From the NCBI GenBank assembly GCA_030550535.1, contig JAUQPF010000036.1:1-47779 (forward strand): a stretch of 47,779 nt of DNA. The letters are read 5' to 3'. Below the pieces are notes generated by a model, which worked only from the letters and a program-made list of their open reading frames with translations, was not told where the DNA came from and searched no databases. Source of the stretch: Candidatus Bipolaricaulota bacterium. Its GTDB lineage: Bacteria; Bipolaricaulota; Bipolaricaulia; Bipolaricaulales; Bipolaricaulaceae. Made by a program: the position numbers and the translations under genes. Shown here piece after piece: positions 26,996 to 36,871 of the stretch (its first letter is position 1; every line of letters starts with the position of its first letter).

Positions 26996-28014
26996 GTCCC
27001 CAAACGAACCTGCGGATCCTGGCGGGCAGCGCTAGCCTCGCCTTGGCCCAGGCCATCGCCCTGGAGCTCGGGGTGGAGCTGTGCGAGGCCGATCTTCCCG
27101 ATCCTCAAACGGGGGAGCGGCGGTATACCCCCGGCCGCTTTCCCGACGGTGAGATCCGCGTGCAGATCCAGCAAAGCGTGCGCGGAAAGGATGTCTTCAT
27201 CATCCAGTCCACCTCTCCGCCGGTGAACGATCACCTCATGGAGCTTTTGCTCCTTGTGGACGCGCTCAAACGCGCCTCCGCCCGCATGGTGTGCGCGGTC
27301 ATCCCTTACTTTGGCTACGCTCGTCAGGACCGGAAGAAAACGGGGCGGGTGCCCATCTCCGCCCGGCTCGTGGCCAACCTCCTGGAGACGGCGGGCGTGG
27401 ACCGCGTGGTGACCCTGGAGCTCCACGCCGGCCAGATCCAGGGCTTCTTCAACGTCCCCGTGGATCACCTGCGCATCGATCCCCTTTTGCATCGGCACAT
27501 CCTCACCCACCATCCCGACTGGGTGGAGGACCTTGTCGTGGCCTCGCCCGATCTGGGTGGGGTTTGGCGGGCCCGCAGGCTCGGGAAGCTCTTCGATCGC
27601 CCCCTGGCCGTGGTCGTCACCTACCGCAGCGAGCGGGGGGAGAAGGCCCGGCTTCCCGCGGGCGAGATCCGCCAGCAAGTGATCGGGGACGTGCGCGGCA
27701 AGCGCGTGCTCCTTGTGGACGACATCCTGGCCACAGGGGGGACCCTGGTGGAGGCGGCCCAGGCCCTCCTCGACGCCGGGGCCCGCGAGGTCTACGCGGC
27801 CTGCGCCCACGGTCTTTTCGTGGGCGAAGCCTTAACCACCCTGGAGCGCTCGCCCTTGCGCAAGGTTTTGGTGACCGATAGCATCGCCCTTCGTGACGAG
27901 GTGCGGCGGCACCCCTTGGTGGAAGTGGTGTCCATCGTGCGGTTCTTAGCGGATGCCATCCGCCGCATCTATCAACACGAGTCCATAACGGAATTTCTCG
28001 CCTACGGTCCCTGA
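26992..28014 (+). CDS. prs: Ribose-phosphate pyrophosphokinase (PRPP synthetase)
   Basis: This enzyme makes PRPP from ribose 5-phosphate and ATP, feeding purine, pyrimidine, histidine and NAD synthesis. The protein is 340 aa, slightly longer than the usual 310-320. Motifs are PGRFPDGEIRVQI, IPYFGYARQDRK (ATP-binding loop), LELHAGQIQGFF (metal His), VVASPDLGG and the PRPP loop VLLVDDILATGGT. The ATG overlaps the glmU stop, and an 11-nt gap separates it from rplY. Confidence 0.95.
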   Translation: MSPQTNLRILAGSASLALAQAIALELGVELCEADLPDPQTGERRYTPGRFPDGEIRVQIQQSVRGKDVFIIQSTSPPVNDHLMELLLLVDALKRASARMVCAVIPYFGYARQDRKKTGRVPISARLVANLLETAGVDRVVTLELHAGQIQGFFNVPVDHLRIDPLLHRHILTHHPDWVEDLVVASPDLGGVWRARRLGKLFDRPLAVVVTYRSERGEKARLPAGEIRQQVIGDVRGKRVLLVDDILATGGTLVEAAQALLDAGAREVYAACAHGLFVGEALTTLERSPLRKVLVTDSIALRDEVRRHPLVEVVSIVRFLADAIRRIYQHESITEFLAYGP

Positions 28015-28024
28015 GGAGGGAGCG

Positions 28025-28651
28025 ATGATCACGGTGCGGGCTAAACCCCGATCCCTGAAAGAGAAGGCGCGTGCCCTGCGCCGGCAGGGGCTGATCCCCG
28101 CGGTGCTGTACGGCGCCCACCTGGATCCCGTGCACGTGGCCCTGGCCGAAAAGGACGTGCGGACTCTGTTCGGCCAGATCACCCGCTCCACCATGGTGGA
28201 GCTCCACGTGGACAGCGAGGTCTACCGCGTGTTCGTCAAAGACGTGCAGGTGGACCCCATCACCCTGAAGTTCCTGCACCTGGATTTCTACGTGCCCGAG
28301 CCGGGTCGGCCCCTGGAGATCGCCATCCCCGTGAAGCTCGTGGGCGAGGCGCCTGGGGTTAAGGCCGGCGGGGTTTTGGAGCTTCTGCACACGGAGATCC
28401 CCGTGGAGGCGCCGCCCGAGAAGATCCCGCCCTACCTCACCGTGGACATCTCCAAGCTCGGCCTGGACGAGGCCATCCTCGTGCGGGACATCCCCTGGCC
28501 GGAGGGGGTGAAGCCCCTCCTTCCGCCCGAGGACGCGGTGGTCGTGGTGGTGCCGCCCAAGGTGGAGGCGGCGCTGGCGCCCGCCGAGGCGGCGGCTCCG
28601 ACGGCCCCGGCACCCGAGCCCAAACCCGGGGCCAAACCGGAGAAGGGTTGA
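28025..28651 (+). CDS. rplY: Ribosomal protein bL25 (CTC type)
   Basis: This 5S rRNA-binding large-subunit protein is of the two-domain CTC/TL5 form. The protein is 208 aa. The N-terminal L25 domain (about 1-90) starts KPRSLKEKARALRRQGLIPAVLYG, and the C-terminal beta domain (about 95-185) includes VKAGGVLELLHTEIPVEAPPEKIP. A low-complexity Ala/Pro tail (residues about 186-208) ends the protein. GGAGGGA precedes the ATG at a good distance. It sits in the well-known glmU-prs-rplY-pth order. Confidence 0.95.
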   Translation: MITVRAKPRSLKEKARALRRQGLIPAVLYGAHLDPVHVALAEKDVRTLFGQITRSTMVELHVDSEVYRVFVKDVQVDPITLKFLHLDFYVPEPGRPLEIAIPVKLVGEAPGVKAGGVLELLHTEIPVEAPPEKIPPYLTVDISKLGLDEAILVRDIPWPEGVKPLLPPEDAVVVVVPPKVEAALAPAEAAAPTAPAPEPKPGAKPEKG

Positions 28652-29214
28652 GGGCGGTCGTCGGCCTTGGCAACCCGGGCCCCGAGTACGCCGCCACCCG
28701 CCACAACGTCGGCTTTTGGGTGCTGAACCGGCTCCTCTCCCAGGGGAAGTGGCGGCTTCACCGCTTCCCCTGGGGCGAGGTGTTCCAGAAAAAGGAGGCC
28801 CTGCTCCTTCGGCCCCTCACGTTCATGAACCTCTCGGGGCAAGCGGTGGCCGAGCTTCTCCGCCGGTTCCCTCTCTCCGCCCAGGATCTCCTTGTGGTCT
28901 ACGACGACGTGGACCTGCCCCTGGGCGAGGTGCGCCTGCGGCCGCGGGGTGGAGCGGGTAGCCACCGGGGGATGCGTTCCGTCCTCGCGGTCCTGGGCAC
29001 GGAGGATGTGCCGCGGCTGCGGATCGGGATCGGTCCAGCCCCACCCGACCAGGATCTCGCCCAGTTCGTCCTTTCCCCGCCCTCCGCTGAGGAGATCCCC
29101 CTCCTGGAGCGCGCCTGCGATCGGGCCGCGGAGCTCGCCCACGTCTTCCTTGGGCGCGGGCTTCGCGCGGCCCTAGACGTCCATTCCCGGAACCCCACGG
29201 CCCCCTCGGTATAA
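28648..29214 (+). CDS. pth: Peptidyl-tRNA hydrolase
   Basis: Pth recycles peptidyl-tRNAs that drop off the ribosome. The protein is 188 aa. VVGLGNPGPEYAATRHNVGF contains the catalytic His of RHNVG, LLRPLTFMNLSGQAV holds the conserved Asn, YDDVDLPLGEVRLR the catalytic Asp, and GGAGSHRGMRSV the substrate loop. The start is TTG at 28648, overlapping the rplY stop (TTGA); no other start fits the family N-terminus. The last codons overlap a -10-like TATAAT that may serve clpC. Confidence 0.95.
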   Translation: MRAVVGLGNPGPEYAATRHNVGFWVLNRLLSQGKWRLHRFPWGEVFQKKEALLLRPLTFMNLSGQAVAELLRRFPLSAQDLLVVYDDVDLPLGEVRLRPRGGAGSHRGMRSVLAVLGTEDVPRLRIGIGPAPPDQDLAQFVLSPPSAEEIPLLERACDRAAELAHVFLGRGLRAALDVHSRNPTAPSV

Positions 29215-29215
29215 T
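29210..29215 (+). promoter_or_regulatory. Consensus -10 box ahead of clpC
   Basis: TATAAT overlaps the pth stop codon and lies 20 nt before the clpC ATG, followed by AGGAG (29222-29226) as ribosome binding site. No convincing -35 is seen at 16-18 bp, and no CIRCE-like inverted repeat is present. Confidence 0.4.
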
Positions 29216-29235
29216 CACCCGCAGGAGCGCCCTTC

Positions 29236-31647
29236 ATGTACGAGAAGTTCTCCAAGGAGTCCATGAAGCTTCTGGCCTTGGCCCAGGAGGAGGCCGCGGA
29301 GTGGCGCCACCGCTACGTGGGCACCGAGCACCTCCTTTTGGCCGCCCTGCGCAGTGAGGGCACGCGCATCGCCCGTTTTCTCGCCTCCAAAGGGCTCACC
29401 TACGACCGGGTGGCCCGCTACGTGGAGCGCCAAAAGGGCCGGGGCCGCATCTACGTTCCGCCCGATGAGCTCGAGCCCACCCAGCGCCTCAAACGCGTGA
29501 TGAAGCTCGCCTACGAGGAGGCCCGGCGGGACGGCTCCGAGACCATTGAGCCCGAGCACCTCCTTTTTGCCGTCCTGCGGGAGGGCGAGTGCACGGCGGC
29601 GGAGATCCTCCGGGCCCATGGGATCGATCTGCGCACGGTGCGGGAGTACTTCGCGCCGCGCCGGGGAACCCCCCGCATCCGCACGGCCACGGCCCGCCTC
29701 CCTGGGGAGCTTGGGGAGTTTGGGCGCAACCTCGTGGAGGAGGCCGCCGCGGGCCTTCTGGACCCCGTGATCGGAAGGGAGCGGGAGCTCGAGCGGGTCA
29801 TCGAGATCCTCTGTCGGCGCAAGAAGAACAACCCCGTGCTCGTGGGCGAGGCCGGTGTGGGCAAAACCGCCATCGTGGAGGGCCTGGCCCAGCGCATCGC
29901 CCGGGGCGAAGTCCCCTCCCTCCTTGCGGACAAGGAGATCGTGGAGCTGGATTTGGCGGCCATCGTGGCCGGCACCAAGTACCGCGGGGAGTTCGAGCAG
30001 CGCCTCAAGGCCATCCTCAACCAGGTCATGTCCGCGGGGAACATCATCCTCTTCATCGACGAGCTGCACACCGTGGTGGGCGCCGGCGGCGCCGAGGGCG
30101 CCATCGACGCCTCCGCCATCCTGAAGCCGCCCTTGGCCTCCGGGGCGATCCAGTGCATCGGCACCTCCACCCCCGACGACTACCGCAAAACCATCGAGAA
30201 GGACCCGGCCCTCAAGCGCCGGTTCAAGGTGGTGTACGTGGAGGAGCCCTCGGTGGAGGAGACCTTCCGCATCCTGCAGGGCCTGCGGCCCCGCTACGAG
30301 GAGCACCACGGCGTGCGCATCACCAATGAGGCCCTCTGGCAGGCCGCGCGGTTGGCGGACCGCTACATCACCGACCATTTCCTGCCCGATAAGGCCATCG
30401 ACCTCATCGACGAGACGGCCGCGCGCATTCGGCTTGAGGCCACCGAGCTCCCCAAGGAGGCGCGGGAGCTTTTGGCGGAGATCTCGCGGCTTGAGGAGGA
30501 GGAAGAGGCCGCGGTGGCCGAGCAAAACTACGAGCTTGCCGCACGTCTCCGCGACGAGCGCGAAAAGCTCGTGGAGGAATTGAAGAGGTTTGAGGAGGCC
30601 CAGGTGGAGCCCGTGGTGCCCGTGGTGACCGCCGAGCACGTGGCCCAAACCGTCTCCGCCTGGACGGGGATCCCCGTGCACCACCTACAGGAGGAGGACA
30701 CGACCCGCCTCCTTAAGATGGAGGAGAAGATCCACGAGCGGCTGGTGGGGCAGGACGAGGCGGTGAAGGCCGTGGCCAGGGCCATCCGCCGGGCCTACGC
30801 CGGGATCAAGGATCCCCGCCGGCCCATCGGGTGCTTCCTGTTCCTGGGCCCCACGGGCGTGGGGAAGACCGAGCTCGCCCGAGCCCTGGCGGAGTTCCTC
30901 TTCGGCGACGAGGACGCCCTCATCCGCATCGACATGTCCGAGTACATGGAGCGATTTTCCGTATCGCGCCTCATCGGTGCCCCGCCCGGATACGTGGGCT
31001 ACGAGGAGGCCGGGGAGCTCACGGAGGCCGTGCGCCGCCGCCCTTATTCCGTTGTGCTCTTCGACGAGATCGAGAAGGCCCACCCCGATGTGTTCAACAT
31101 CCTCCTCCAGGTCATGGACGACGGCGTCCTCACCGACTCCCAGGGCCGAAAAGTGGACTTCCGCAACACCGTGATCATCCTCACCTCCAACATCGGGAGC
31201 AAGCTCATCACCGACAAAACCACCACGGGCTTTGCCACGGCGGACATCGAGTCCGAGGAGGCCTACCAGGACATGAAATCCCGGGTGATGGGGGAGGTGC
31301 GCAAGGTCTTCAAGCCCGAGTTCCTCAACCGCCTGGACGACATCATCGTGTTCCACCCGCTCACGAAAGAGCAGGTGAAGGCCATTGCCGAGCTCATGAT
31401 CGGGCGGCTGCGGAAGCGCCTGTGGGAGGAGCACCGCATCGAGCTTGAGGTGGCGCCCTCGGCCCTGGAGGTCCTCATCAGCCGCGGTTACGACGAGAAG
31501 TACGGGGCCCGGCCCATGCGCCGCACCATCGAGCGCCTCCTTGAGGATCCCATCGCCGAAAAGATCCTGTCCCACGAGTTCCCTGACGGCTGCAAGGTGA
31601 TCGCCGAGGCCCAAAACGGGGAGATCCTGGTCCGGAAGGCGGAATGA
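29236..31647 (+). CDS. clpC: ClpC-type AAA+ ATPase (Clp protease unfoldase)
   Basis: This unfoldase delivers proteins to ClpP or acts as a chaperone. The protein is 803 aa. Two N-terminal Clp repeats cover about residues 1-145. AAA domain 1 has [15 protein letters not shown] and [13 protein letters not shown]. The middle UVR-like coiled segment is near residues 410-455, the short type of ClpC rather than the long one of ClpB. AAA domain 2 has [32 protein letters not shown] and [15 protein letters not shown]. No mcsA, mcsB or ctsR genes are adjacent, unlike in Firmicutes. radA overlaps its stop, as in many ClpC operons. Confidence 0.95.
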   Translation: MYEKFSKESMKLLALAQEEAAEWRHRYVGTEHLLLAALRSEGTRIARFLASKGLTYDRVARYVERQKGRGRIYVPPDELEPTQRLKRVMKLAYEEARRDGSETIEPEHLLFAVLREGECTAAEILRAHGIDLRTVREYFAPRRGTPRIRTATARLPGELGEFGRNLVEEAAAGLLDPVIGRERELERVIEILCRRKKNNPVLVGEAGVGKTAIVEGLAQRIARGEVPSLLADKEIVELDLAAIVAGTKYRGEFEQRLKAILNQVMSAGNIILFIDELHTVVGAGGAEGAIDASAILKPPLASGAIQCIGTSTPDDYRKTIEKDPALKRRFKVVYVEEPSVEETFRILQGLRPRYEEHHGVRITNEALWQAARLADRYITDHFLPDKAIDLIDETAARIRLEATELPKEARELLAEISRLEEEEEAAVAEQNYELAARLRDEREKLVEELKRFEEAQVEPVVPVVTAEHVAQTVSAWTGIPVHHLQEEDTTRLLKMEEKIHERLVGQDEAVKAVARAIRRAYAGIKDPRRPIGCFLFLGPTGVGKTELARALAEFLFGDEDALIRIDMSEYMERFSVSRLIGAPPGYVGYEEAGELTEAVRRRPYSVVLFDEIEKAHPDVFNILLQVMDDGVLTDSQGRKVDFRNTVIILTSNIGSKLITDKTTTGFATADIESEEAYQDMKSRVMGEVRKVFKPEFLNRLDDIIVFHPLTKEQVKAIAELMIGRLRKRLWEEHRIELEVAPSALEVLISRGYDEKYGARPMRRTIERLLEDPIAEKILSHEFPDGCKVIAEAQNGEILVRKAE

Positions 31648-32978
31648 GCTTCCGGTGCCAGGAATGCGGCTACCGCTCGCCCAAATGGCTTGGCCGCTGC
31701 CCCCAATGCGGGAACTACGGGACCTTCGTGGAGGAACGCGAGGAGGTCGCGCGGGTTCCCGCAGAGATCGCCGTCCAGGAACCGCCTAAGCCCCTTCCCG
31801 AGGTCCCTTCGCCCCCGGCGGAGCGCCTGTCCACGGGGATGCCCGAGGTGGACCGGGTCTTGGGCGGGCTGGTTCCGGGCGCGGTCGTGCTCTTCGGCGG
31901 CGAACCAGGGATCGGCAAGTCCACCCTGCTTTTGCAGATCGCCGCCCACCTTGCGGAGCACCATGGGAAAGTCCTCTACGTCTCCGGCGAGGAGGCCCCA
32001 AGCCAGATCAAGCTCCGGGCCAATCGCCTGGGCCTGAGCCCCCAAAACCTCTTCCTCCTCTCCACCCAGGACCTTTTGGCCATCCTGAACGCGGTGGCGC
32101 GGATCGCACCGCAAGCGTTGGTGGTGGACTCGCTCCAGACGGTGCTGGCCAACCCCGAGGGAGGGGAGGTGGGAAGCGTCGCGCAGGTACGGGAGGCCGC
32201 GGCGCAGCTTTCCCGTGTGGCCAAGGCCGGCGGCATCGTGACCTTCCTCGTCTCCCACATCACCAAGGAAGGGGGCTTCGCCGGCCCCAAAACCGTGGAG
32301 CACCTCGTGGACGTGGCCGTGTACCTCGAGGGCGTTCGGGAAGGGGATCTGCGCATCTTGCGCTGCGTGAAGAACCGCTACGGCTCCACGGCCGAGGTGG
32401 CGGTTTTGGAGATGGGAGCGAAGGGCCTCGTGGAGGTGCCCAACCCTTCCCTCTTTTTCGTGTCCAAGGAGGCCCTGCCCCGGGCGGGGGTGGCCATCGT
32501 TCCGGTTCTGGAAGGGACGCGCACGCTCCTTGTGGAGGTGCAGGCGTTGGTGACGCCGGCGGGCGGCTACGGCCCACCCCAGCGCCGCATGGCTGGTCTA
32601 GACCTCAACCGCACCCTCGTGCTCCTTGCTGTGATCGAGAAGCACCTTGGGGTGCACGTGCGCGCCCTCGACGTGTACCTCGCCGTGGCCGGGGGTCTGG
32701 AGGTCACCGAGCCCGCCGCGGATCTGGGAATCTGTGCCGCGGTCCTCTCCAGCCTTCGGGACCGGCCCATCCCCGCGGGGACGGTGGTCCTCGGCGAGGT
32801 GGGTTTGGGCGGCGACCTCCGGCCCGTGCGCAAGGGGCCCGAGCGCCTCCAGGAGGTGGCCAAGCTCGGGTTCCAGCGGGCCATAGCACCCCACCAGCCC
32901 CTGCCCAAAAAGCTGGACATGGAGGTCATCCGCGCGCGCACCCTGCGCGAGGCCATGGAAGCCCTGGAGCTTTTGTGA
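31644..32978 (+). CDS. radA: RadA/Sms DNA repair ATPase
   Basis: RadA is a RecA-like branch-migration helicase that processes recombination intermediates. The protein is 444 aa. The N-terminal zinc finger reads [19 protein letters not shown]. The P-loop is [15 protein letters not shown], the RadA-specific motif is KNRYG (in [13 protein letters not shown]), and the C-terminal Lon-like domain includes [16 protein letters not shown] and [12 protein letters not shown]. The ATG overlaps the clpC stop. Confidence 0.96.
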   Translation: MSFRCQECGYRSPKWLGRCPQCGNYGTFVEEREEVARVPAEIAVQEPPKPLPEVPSPPAERLSTGMPEVDRVLGGLVPGAVVLFGGEPGIGKSTLLLQIAAHLAEHHGKVLYVSGEEAPSQIKLRANRLGLSPQNLFLLSTQDLLAILNAVARIAPQALVVDSLQTVLANPEGGEVGSVAQVREAAAQLSRVAKAGGIVTFLVSHITKEGGFAGPKTVEHLVDVAVYLEGVREGDLRILRCVKNRYGSTAEVAVLEMGAKGLVEVPNPSLFFVSKEALPRAGVAIVPVLEGTRTLLVEVQALVTPAGGYGPPQRRMAGLDLNRTLVLLAVIEKHLGVHVRALDVYLAVAGGLEVTEPAADLGICAAVLSSLRDRPIPAGTVVLGEVGLGGDLRPVRKGPERLQEVAKLGFQRAIAPHQPLPKKLDMEVIRARTLREAMEALELL

Positions 32979-32989
32979 ACGGAGGGTTT

Positions 32990-33805
32990 ATGGATCACAT
33001 GGAGCGCTTTAGGGAGGCAGCGCAGAGCATCCGCGAACTGGGTTCGCCCAAGGTGGCGGTCGTTTTGGGCTCCGGCCTTTCCCGCATCCTTCCCCTGGAA
33101 GGGGAGCGGGTGAAGAAGTTCACGGAGATCCCGGGGTTCCCCCGGCCCACGGTGGAGGGGCATGCCGGGGAAGTGGCCGTGGGCACCCTGGGCGGAAAGG
33201 AGGTCCTGGTCCAACGCGGCCGCATCCACTTCTACGAGGGCTACGACCTTGCGGAAGTGGTGTTCCCTGTGCGGGTTTATGCCCTGGTGGGGGTGAGGAT
33301 CCTCATCCTCACCAACGCCGCGGGCGGCATCCGCTTCGGCTTCTTCCCCGGCGATCTCGTCCTTATCTCTGACCACATCAACTTTTTGGGCGCCAATCCT
33401 TTGCGCGGCCCCAACATCGCCGAGCTTGGCCCGCGCTTCCCCGACATGTCCGCAGCCTACGATCCGGAGCTCCGGAAGCTTGCGCGGGAGGTGGGCGCGG
33501 AACTGGGGATCCCCCTCAAGGAAGGGGTGTACCTCGCGGCCCTGGGGCCCTCGTACGAGACGCCCGCGGAGATCCGGGCCTTTCGGGCTTGGGGGGCGGA
33601 TCTCGTGGGCATGTCCACCGTGCCTGAGGTCATCGCCGCGCGCCATGCGGGCATGCGGGTGTTGGGGATCTCCGTGGTCACGAACTTCGCCGCGGGCGTG
33701 GCCCCGCAGCCCCTCTCCCACGAGGAAGTGCTGGAGGTCACACAGGCCAAGGCTGCCGAACTCGGAAGGCTCCTCTCCGCGCTTATTCCGCGCCTTCCCG
33801 TTTAA
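32990..33805 (+). CDS. Purine-nucleoside phosphorylase (trimeric type I)
   Basis: This enzyme phosphorolyses inosine and guanosine in purine salvage. The protein is 271 aa. Motifs are VVLGSGLSRI (phosphate), GRIHFYEGY, LTNAAGGI and GPSYETPAEIRAFRAWGADLVGMSTVPE. The base-recognition Glu of YETPAE and Asn of VVTNFAAG are those of 6-oxopurine enzymes rather than MTA phosphorylase. The ATG at 32990 follows GGAGGG (32981-32986); a GTG at 32975 overlapping radA and an ATG at 32999 are alternatives. It is likely co-transcribed with clpC-radA. Confidence 0.92.
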   Translation: MDHMERFREAAQSIRELGSPKVAVVLGSGLSRILPLEGERVKKFTEIPGFPRPTVEGHAGEVAVGTLGGKEVLVQRGRIHFYEGYDLAEVVFPVRVYALVGVRILILTNAAGGIRFGFFPGDLVLISDHINFLGANPLRGPNIAELGPRFPDMSAAYDPELRKLAREVGAELGIPLKEGVYLAALGPSYETPAEIRAFRAWGADLVGMSTVPEVIAARHAGMRVLGISVVTNFAAGVAPQPLSHEEVLEVTQAKAAELGRLLSALIPRLPV

Positions 33806-33864
33806 GGGGCCAAGGGTTGAAAGTCGTGCAGCTCCTCTAAGGGCCGCGGGGGTTGGCCCCAACG

Positions 33865-34782
33865 ATGGGCAACGTGTTTGGCGCTGCCGGAGTGATCTTT
33901 GTTCTCGTAGGCCTTGGGTATCTGGCCCGCTGGATCGGCGTTCTGCGCACTGGCGACGAGCGGGTTTTGAACGCCCTTGTGTACTACTTTGCCCTTCCCG
34001 CTTTTCTCCTCCGGGAACTCGCCCAGGCCACGTATTCCTTGGCCACCTTGCGGTTCGCTGCCGCCGGGGGCATTCCCCTCTTCCTCCTCGTCTTTATCCT
34101 CGTCCTTTTGCGGGGATTGGGCCTTTCCCGCGAACGCTTTTACCTCCTTTCCGCAAGCTCGGTGTTCGGGAGCCTTGCGTTCTTTGGGATCCCCTTCATC
34201 GAGTACGTGGTGGGTGGGGAGGAGGCGCCGAGGCTTGCGGCCCTGGCCGTGGGGCTTCTTGCCCCCTTTGGGGTGGCCTTCGTGCTCACCCTCCTTGAGC
34301 TCCACCGGAGCGAGGCCGTGGGCATCTCCCGCGCGCTGGGCCGGACTCTACGGCGGCTGGAACGCAATCCCTTGATCTTGTCCATCGTTCTGGGTGTGGC
34401 CCTGGGCTTAGGCCAGGTGGAGCTCCCCCGTTTTCTCCTCCAGATCCTCGGCTATCTCAGCGGGACCATGGCTCCGCTGGCCTTGTTCGCCCTCGGCGTT
34501 TTCCTTTACGGTCGGCCCTATAAGGCCCTGCCCCAAGCCTTGGGACTTTCCCTTCTGCGACTCGCTCTGCTCCCCGCCCTCACCTTGCTTTGCGCTCGCC
34601 TTTTGGGGCTCCCTGCGCTTGAGACCACGATCCTCGTGCTCATGAACGGAACGCCTTTGGCGGTGAACATGATCGTCCTTTCCCAACGCTACGAGTTCCA
34701 TGTGGAGGAGATGGCCTCCCTTACCCTTGTGTCCTCCTTGGGCGCCCTCCTCACCCTGAGCCTTTGGCGTCTGGCGCTCTAA
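33865..34782 (+). CDS. AEC-family (auxin efflux carrier-like) transporter
   Basis: This is an integral membrane carrier of about 305 aa with around ten hydrophobic segments, the size and layout of bacterial AEC permeases. Recognisable pieces are VFVLVGLGYLARW-like start IFVLVGLGYLARWIG, NALVYYFALPAFLLRELAQ, FGSLAFFGIPFIEYVVG, NPLILSIVLGVALG and LMNGTPLAVNMIVLSQRY. Substrates in the family include malate and malonate, but none can be assigned here. The ATG at 33865 is preferred to a TTG at 33853; its ribosome binding site is weak. It converges on the broken lipoprotein gene with only 17 nt between. Confidence 0.85.
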   Translation: MGNVFGAAGVIFVLVGLGYLARWIGVLRTGDERVLNALVYYFALPAFLLRELAQATYSLATLRFAAAGGIPLFLLVFILVLLRGLGLSRERFYLLSASSVFGSLAFFGIPFIEYVVGGEEAPRLAALAVGLLAPFGVAFVLTLLELHRSEAVGISRALGRTLRRLERNPLILSIVLGVALGLGQVELPRFLLQILGYLSGTMAPLALFALGVFLYGRPYKALPQALGLSLLRLALLPALTLLCARLLGLPALETTILVLMNGTPLAVNMIVLSQRYEFHVEEMASLTLVSSLGALLTLSLWRLAL

Positions 34783-34799
34783 GGGAAATCGACCGCCGC

Positions 34800-35444
34800 C
34801 TAGGGGGCAGGCGAAGCCACCACGATGTTGTCGAACGCGATCCGCATCACCTCGTTTCCCGTGTAGGAGACGGCGTAAAGTCCAATGACCCCGCCGGTGA
34901 ACGAGGAGTTCGTGGTTTGGTACACCTCTTGATCGTTCACGCGGAAGGTCAGCGAGGGGCCTACTGCGATCACGGTAAGCCGGTTGACGCCTACCCCTTG
35001 AACGATGGACGGAGAAGCGGTCCAGTCTTTGAGGGTGGTCCAGGTTCCGCCGACGACCTACCTCACCCGAAAAGTACCGGCGGGACTGATGACAAACAGG
35101 TAGTAGTTGTTCCAGTCCGTGGACCTAAATATCACGCCTGCTCCAGACTTGTTGGGGATTCCTCCGCGGTGCTCCACCTCTACGGTGAGCACGAAGTCCT
35201 CAAACGAGCCGGTGCTGGGGCATCGCACGCCGGGGACCATGTTGGGCTGTACCTCCCACTGGTACTTACCCTCCGCGATCCAGATGCGGTAACCCTCTTG
35301 CTCGCCCGTCCACCACGGGTTGTTCTCCGCCGAGGAAAAACGCTCCTCGTAGAGCACCTGAGGACCGGGAGGGCCGAAGAGCTGACATCCGGCGAGACCT
35401 AGTCCAATACAGATTAGCCCTGCCCACCTCACGCACTTGCTCAC
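34800..35444 (-). pseudogene. Lipoprotein with LamG-like jelly-roll, interrupted by an in-frame TAG
   Basis: One continuous minus-strand reading frame runs from a GTG at 35444 (preceded by AAAGGAGGGG) to a stop at 34802-34800. It is broken by a single TAG at 35060-35058. The first part (128 codons) has a lipoprotein signal ending LGLAGC, then a beta-rich region with VLYEERFSSAENNPWW, FEDFVLTVEVEHRG and SGAGVIFRSTDWNNYYLFVIS. Beyond the TAG the same frame continues WTTLKDWTASPSIVQGVGVN, RLTVIAVGPSLTFRVNDQEV and GGVIGLYAVSYTGNEV to AFDNIVV. That is the second half of a concanavalin/LamG-like sugar-binding fold. It is either a recent nonsense mutant, a read-through gene or a sequence error. Confidence 0.75.
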
Positions 35445-35525
35445 GCTCCCCTCCTTTTTGGGGCCCTCCACCCTCCCCATCCTTGAGGAAAAGTCAAACG
35501 AAAAAGCCTGCAGGGGGCCTTGAGG

Positions 35526-35566
35526 GGAAAAGAAAAAGAAAGGCCGGGCGCAGGGCCCGGCCCTTT
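35526..35566 (-). terminator. Intrinsic terminator after the subtilisin-like protease gene
   Basis: On the minus strand an 11-bp stem, with one G-T pair and a CCTGC loop, is formed by 35566-35555 and 35549-35539. It is GC-rich (GGCCGGGC/GCCCGGCC). The RNA then runs into TTTCTTTTTCTTTT (35541-35528). It lies 24 nt past the protease stop and separates that gene from the lipoprotein downstream. Confidence 0.9.
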
Positions 35567-35589
35567 CCGAACCGCGTAACAGGTATTCC

Positions 35590-36807
35590 CTACTGCACGG
35601 CCTTGTACGCGTTCACGCGGGGGATGTTCGTGGTGAAGCCCGTGGTGGGATCGCCCGTGGCGATGAGTTTCTGGGCAATTTCCGCGTTCGTCAGCGCGGG
35701 ATAGCGGGCCTTCATAAGCGCGGCCACCCCAGCCACATGGGGCGCGGCCATGGACGTCCCGCTCAGGGACCCATAGTTCCGGGTGCCGATGCGGTTGGGA
35801 TGGTTGGGAAGGGTGGAGTAGATGCTCACCCCGGGGGCGGCGATGTCCACCCACGAGCCGTAGTTGGAGAAGCTCGCCTTGGCGTCGTTTTGGTCTGTGG
35901 CGGCCACGGCGATGCACTCCGGATAGTACGCGGGATAGGTGGGAGCGCTCGTGTTCTCATTCCCGGCGGCGGCCACGAGCACCACGCCTTTCCCGTACGC
36001 GTACTTCACCGCCGCCTCCAAGGTGCTGGAGGTGGAGCTCCCGCCAAGGCTCATGTTGATCACATGGGCTCCGTTGTCCGCGGCCCACACGATGCCGTTG
36101 GCGATCCAGCTATATTGGCCGCTTCCGTTGTCGCCCAGAACCTTCACGTTCATGAGGGAGGTGTTGAACCCCACGCCGGCCACGCCCTTTCCGTTGTTCG
36201 TGATGGCCGCGGCGATGCCCGCGACATGCGTTCCGTGGCCGTAGCGGTCGTCCACCGTGCGGCTGGTGGTGAAGTTCACGTTGGCCACGATCTTGGCCTT
36301 CAGGTCCTCGTGGTCCTGGTCAATCCCCGTGTCCAAAATGGCGATGCGGATGCTTGGGGATCCGGTGGTGAGGTCCCAGGCTTCGGGGGCCTGGATCTTC
36401 GGTAGGGCCCACTGGTTGGCGTAGCCGGGGTCGTTGGGCACAAGAAAGGCCACGGCTACGTAGTCAGGTTCCGCGAATTCCACGAGTTCTTCACGCAAAT
36501 AGGCTTGAACGAAATCCGGCACACGGCCAAGCGGAATGCGCACCACGTGGACATCGATTTTGGGAATGACCTGGACCACTTGGCCGCCCAGACGGGCATG
36601 GATCTCCGCGGCCTTCTCCGGAAGAACCCCGGGTTTGAACCTGACGAGGATCTGATCCGGCGCGTAGGCCGCGCCAGGCACACCCGACGGTGGAGCCGTG
36701 GTCTCCAAAGCCCCCGCGGGCATCTCCGGGGTAGAAAACCGCAGACACCCTGCCAGGAGCGCTCCCAATGCTGTCGAAACCAAAAGTATCCCAATCTTTA
36801 GGCGCAT
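35590..36807 (-). CDS. Subtilisin-like serine protease (S8), lipoprotein
   Basis: This extracytoplasmic protease is 405 aa. The signal sequence ends in the lipobox ALLAGC (Cys21), so it is probably membrane anchored. Residues about 48-120 form an inhibitor-I9-like propeptide (APDQILVRFKPG to VEFAEPDYVA). The catalytic triad is Asp159 (ILDTGID), His191 (GHGTHVAG) and Ser352 (GTSMAAPHVAG). AAAGNENTSAP carries the oxyanion Asn. The layout resembles thermitase/fervidolysin-type enzymes. The frame is open further upstream, but the ATG at 36807 follows GGGGGAGG and begins the signal peptide. A -10-like TATCAT at 36833-36828 lies ahead. Its likely job is degradation of external protein. Confidence 0.93.
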   Translation of the reverse strand: MRLKIGILLVSTALGALLAGCLRFSTPEMPAGALETTAPPSGVPGAAYAPDQILVRFKPGVLPEKAAEIHARLGGQVVQVIPKIDVHVVRIPLGRVPDFVQAYLREELVEFAEPDYVAVAFLVPNDPGYANQWALPKIQAPEAWDLTTGSPSIRIAILDTGIDQDHEDLKAKIVANVNFTTSRTVDDRYGHGTHVAGIAAAITNNGKGVAGVGFNTSLMNVKVLGDNGSGQYSWIANGIVWAADNGAHVINMSLGGSSTSSTLEAAVKYAYGKGVVLVAAAGNENTSAPTYPAYYPECIAVAATDQNDAKASFSNYGSWVDIAAPGVSIYSTLPNHPNRIGTRNYGSLSGTSMAAPHVAGVAALMKARYPALTNAEIAQKLIATGDPTTGFTTNIPRVNAYKAVQ

Positions 36808-36871
36808 GGGCCTCCCCCAACACGGACATGATATCAAGCCACAGCGTCCGTTGGCCAACGCCCGATCTACG

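Noticed and set aside
35058-35060. TAG as pyrrolysine codon
   Set aside because: No pylS, pylT or methylamine methyltransferase is seen, the protein is not of a known pyrrolysine family, and TAG ends several normal genes in the window.
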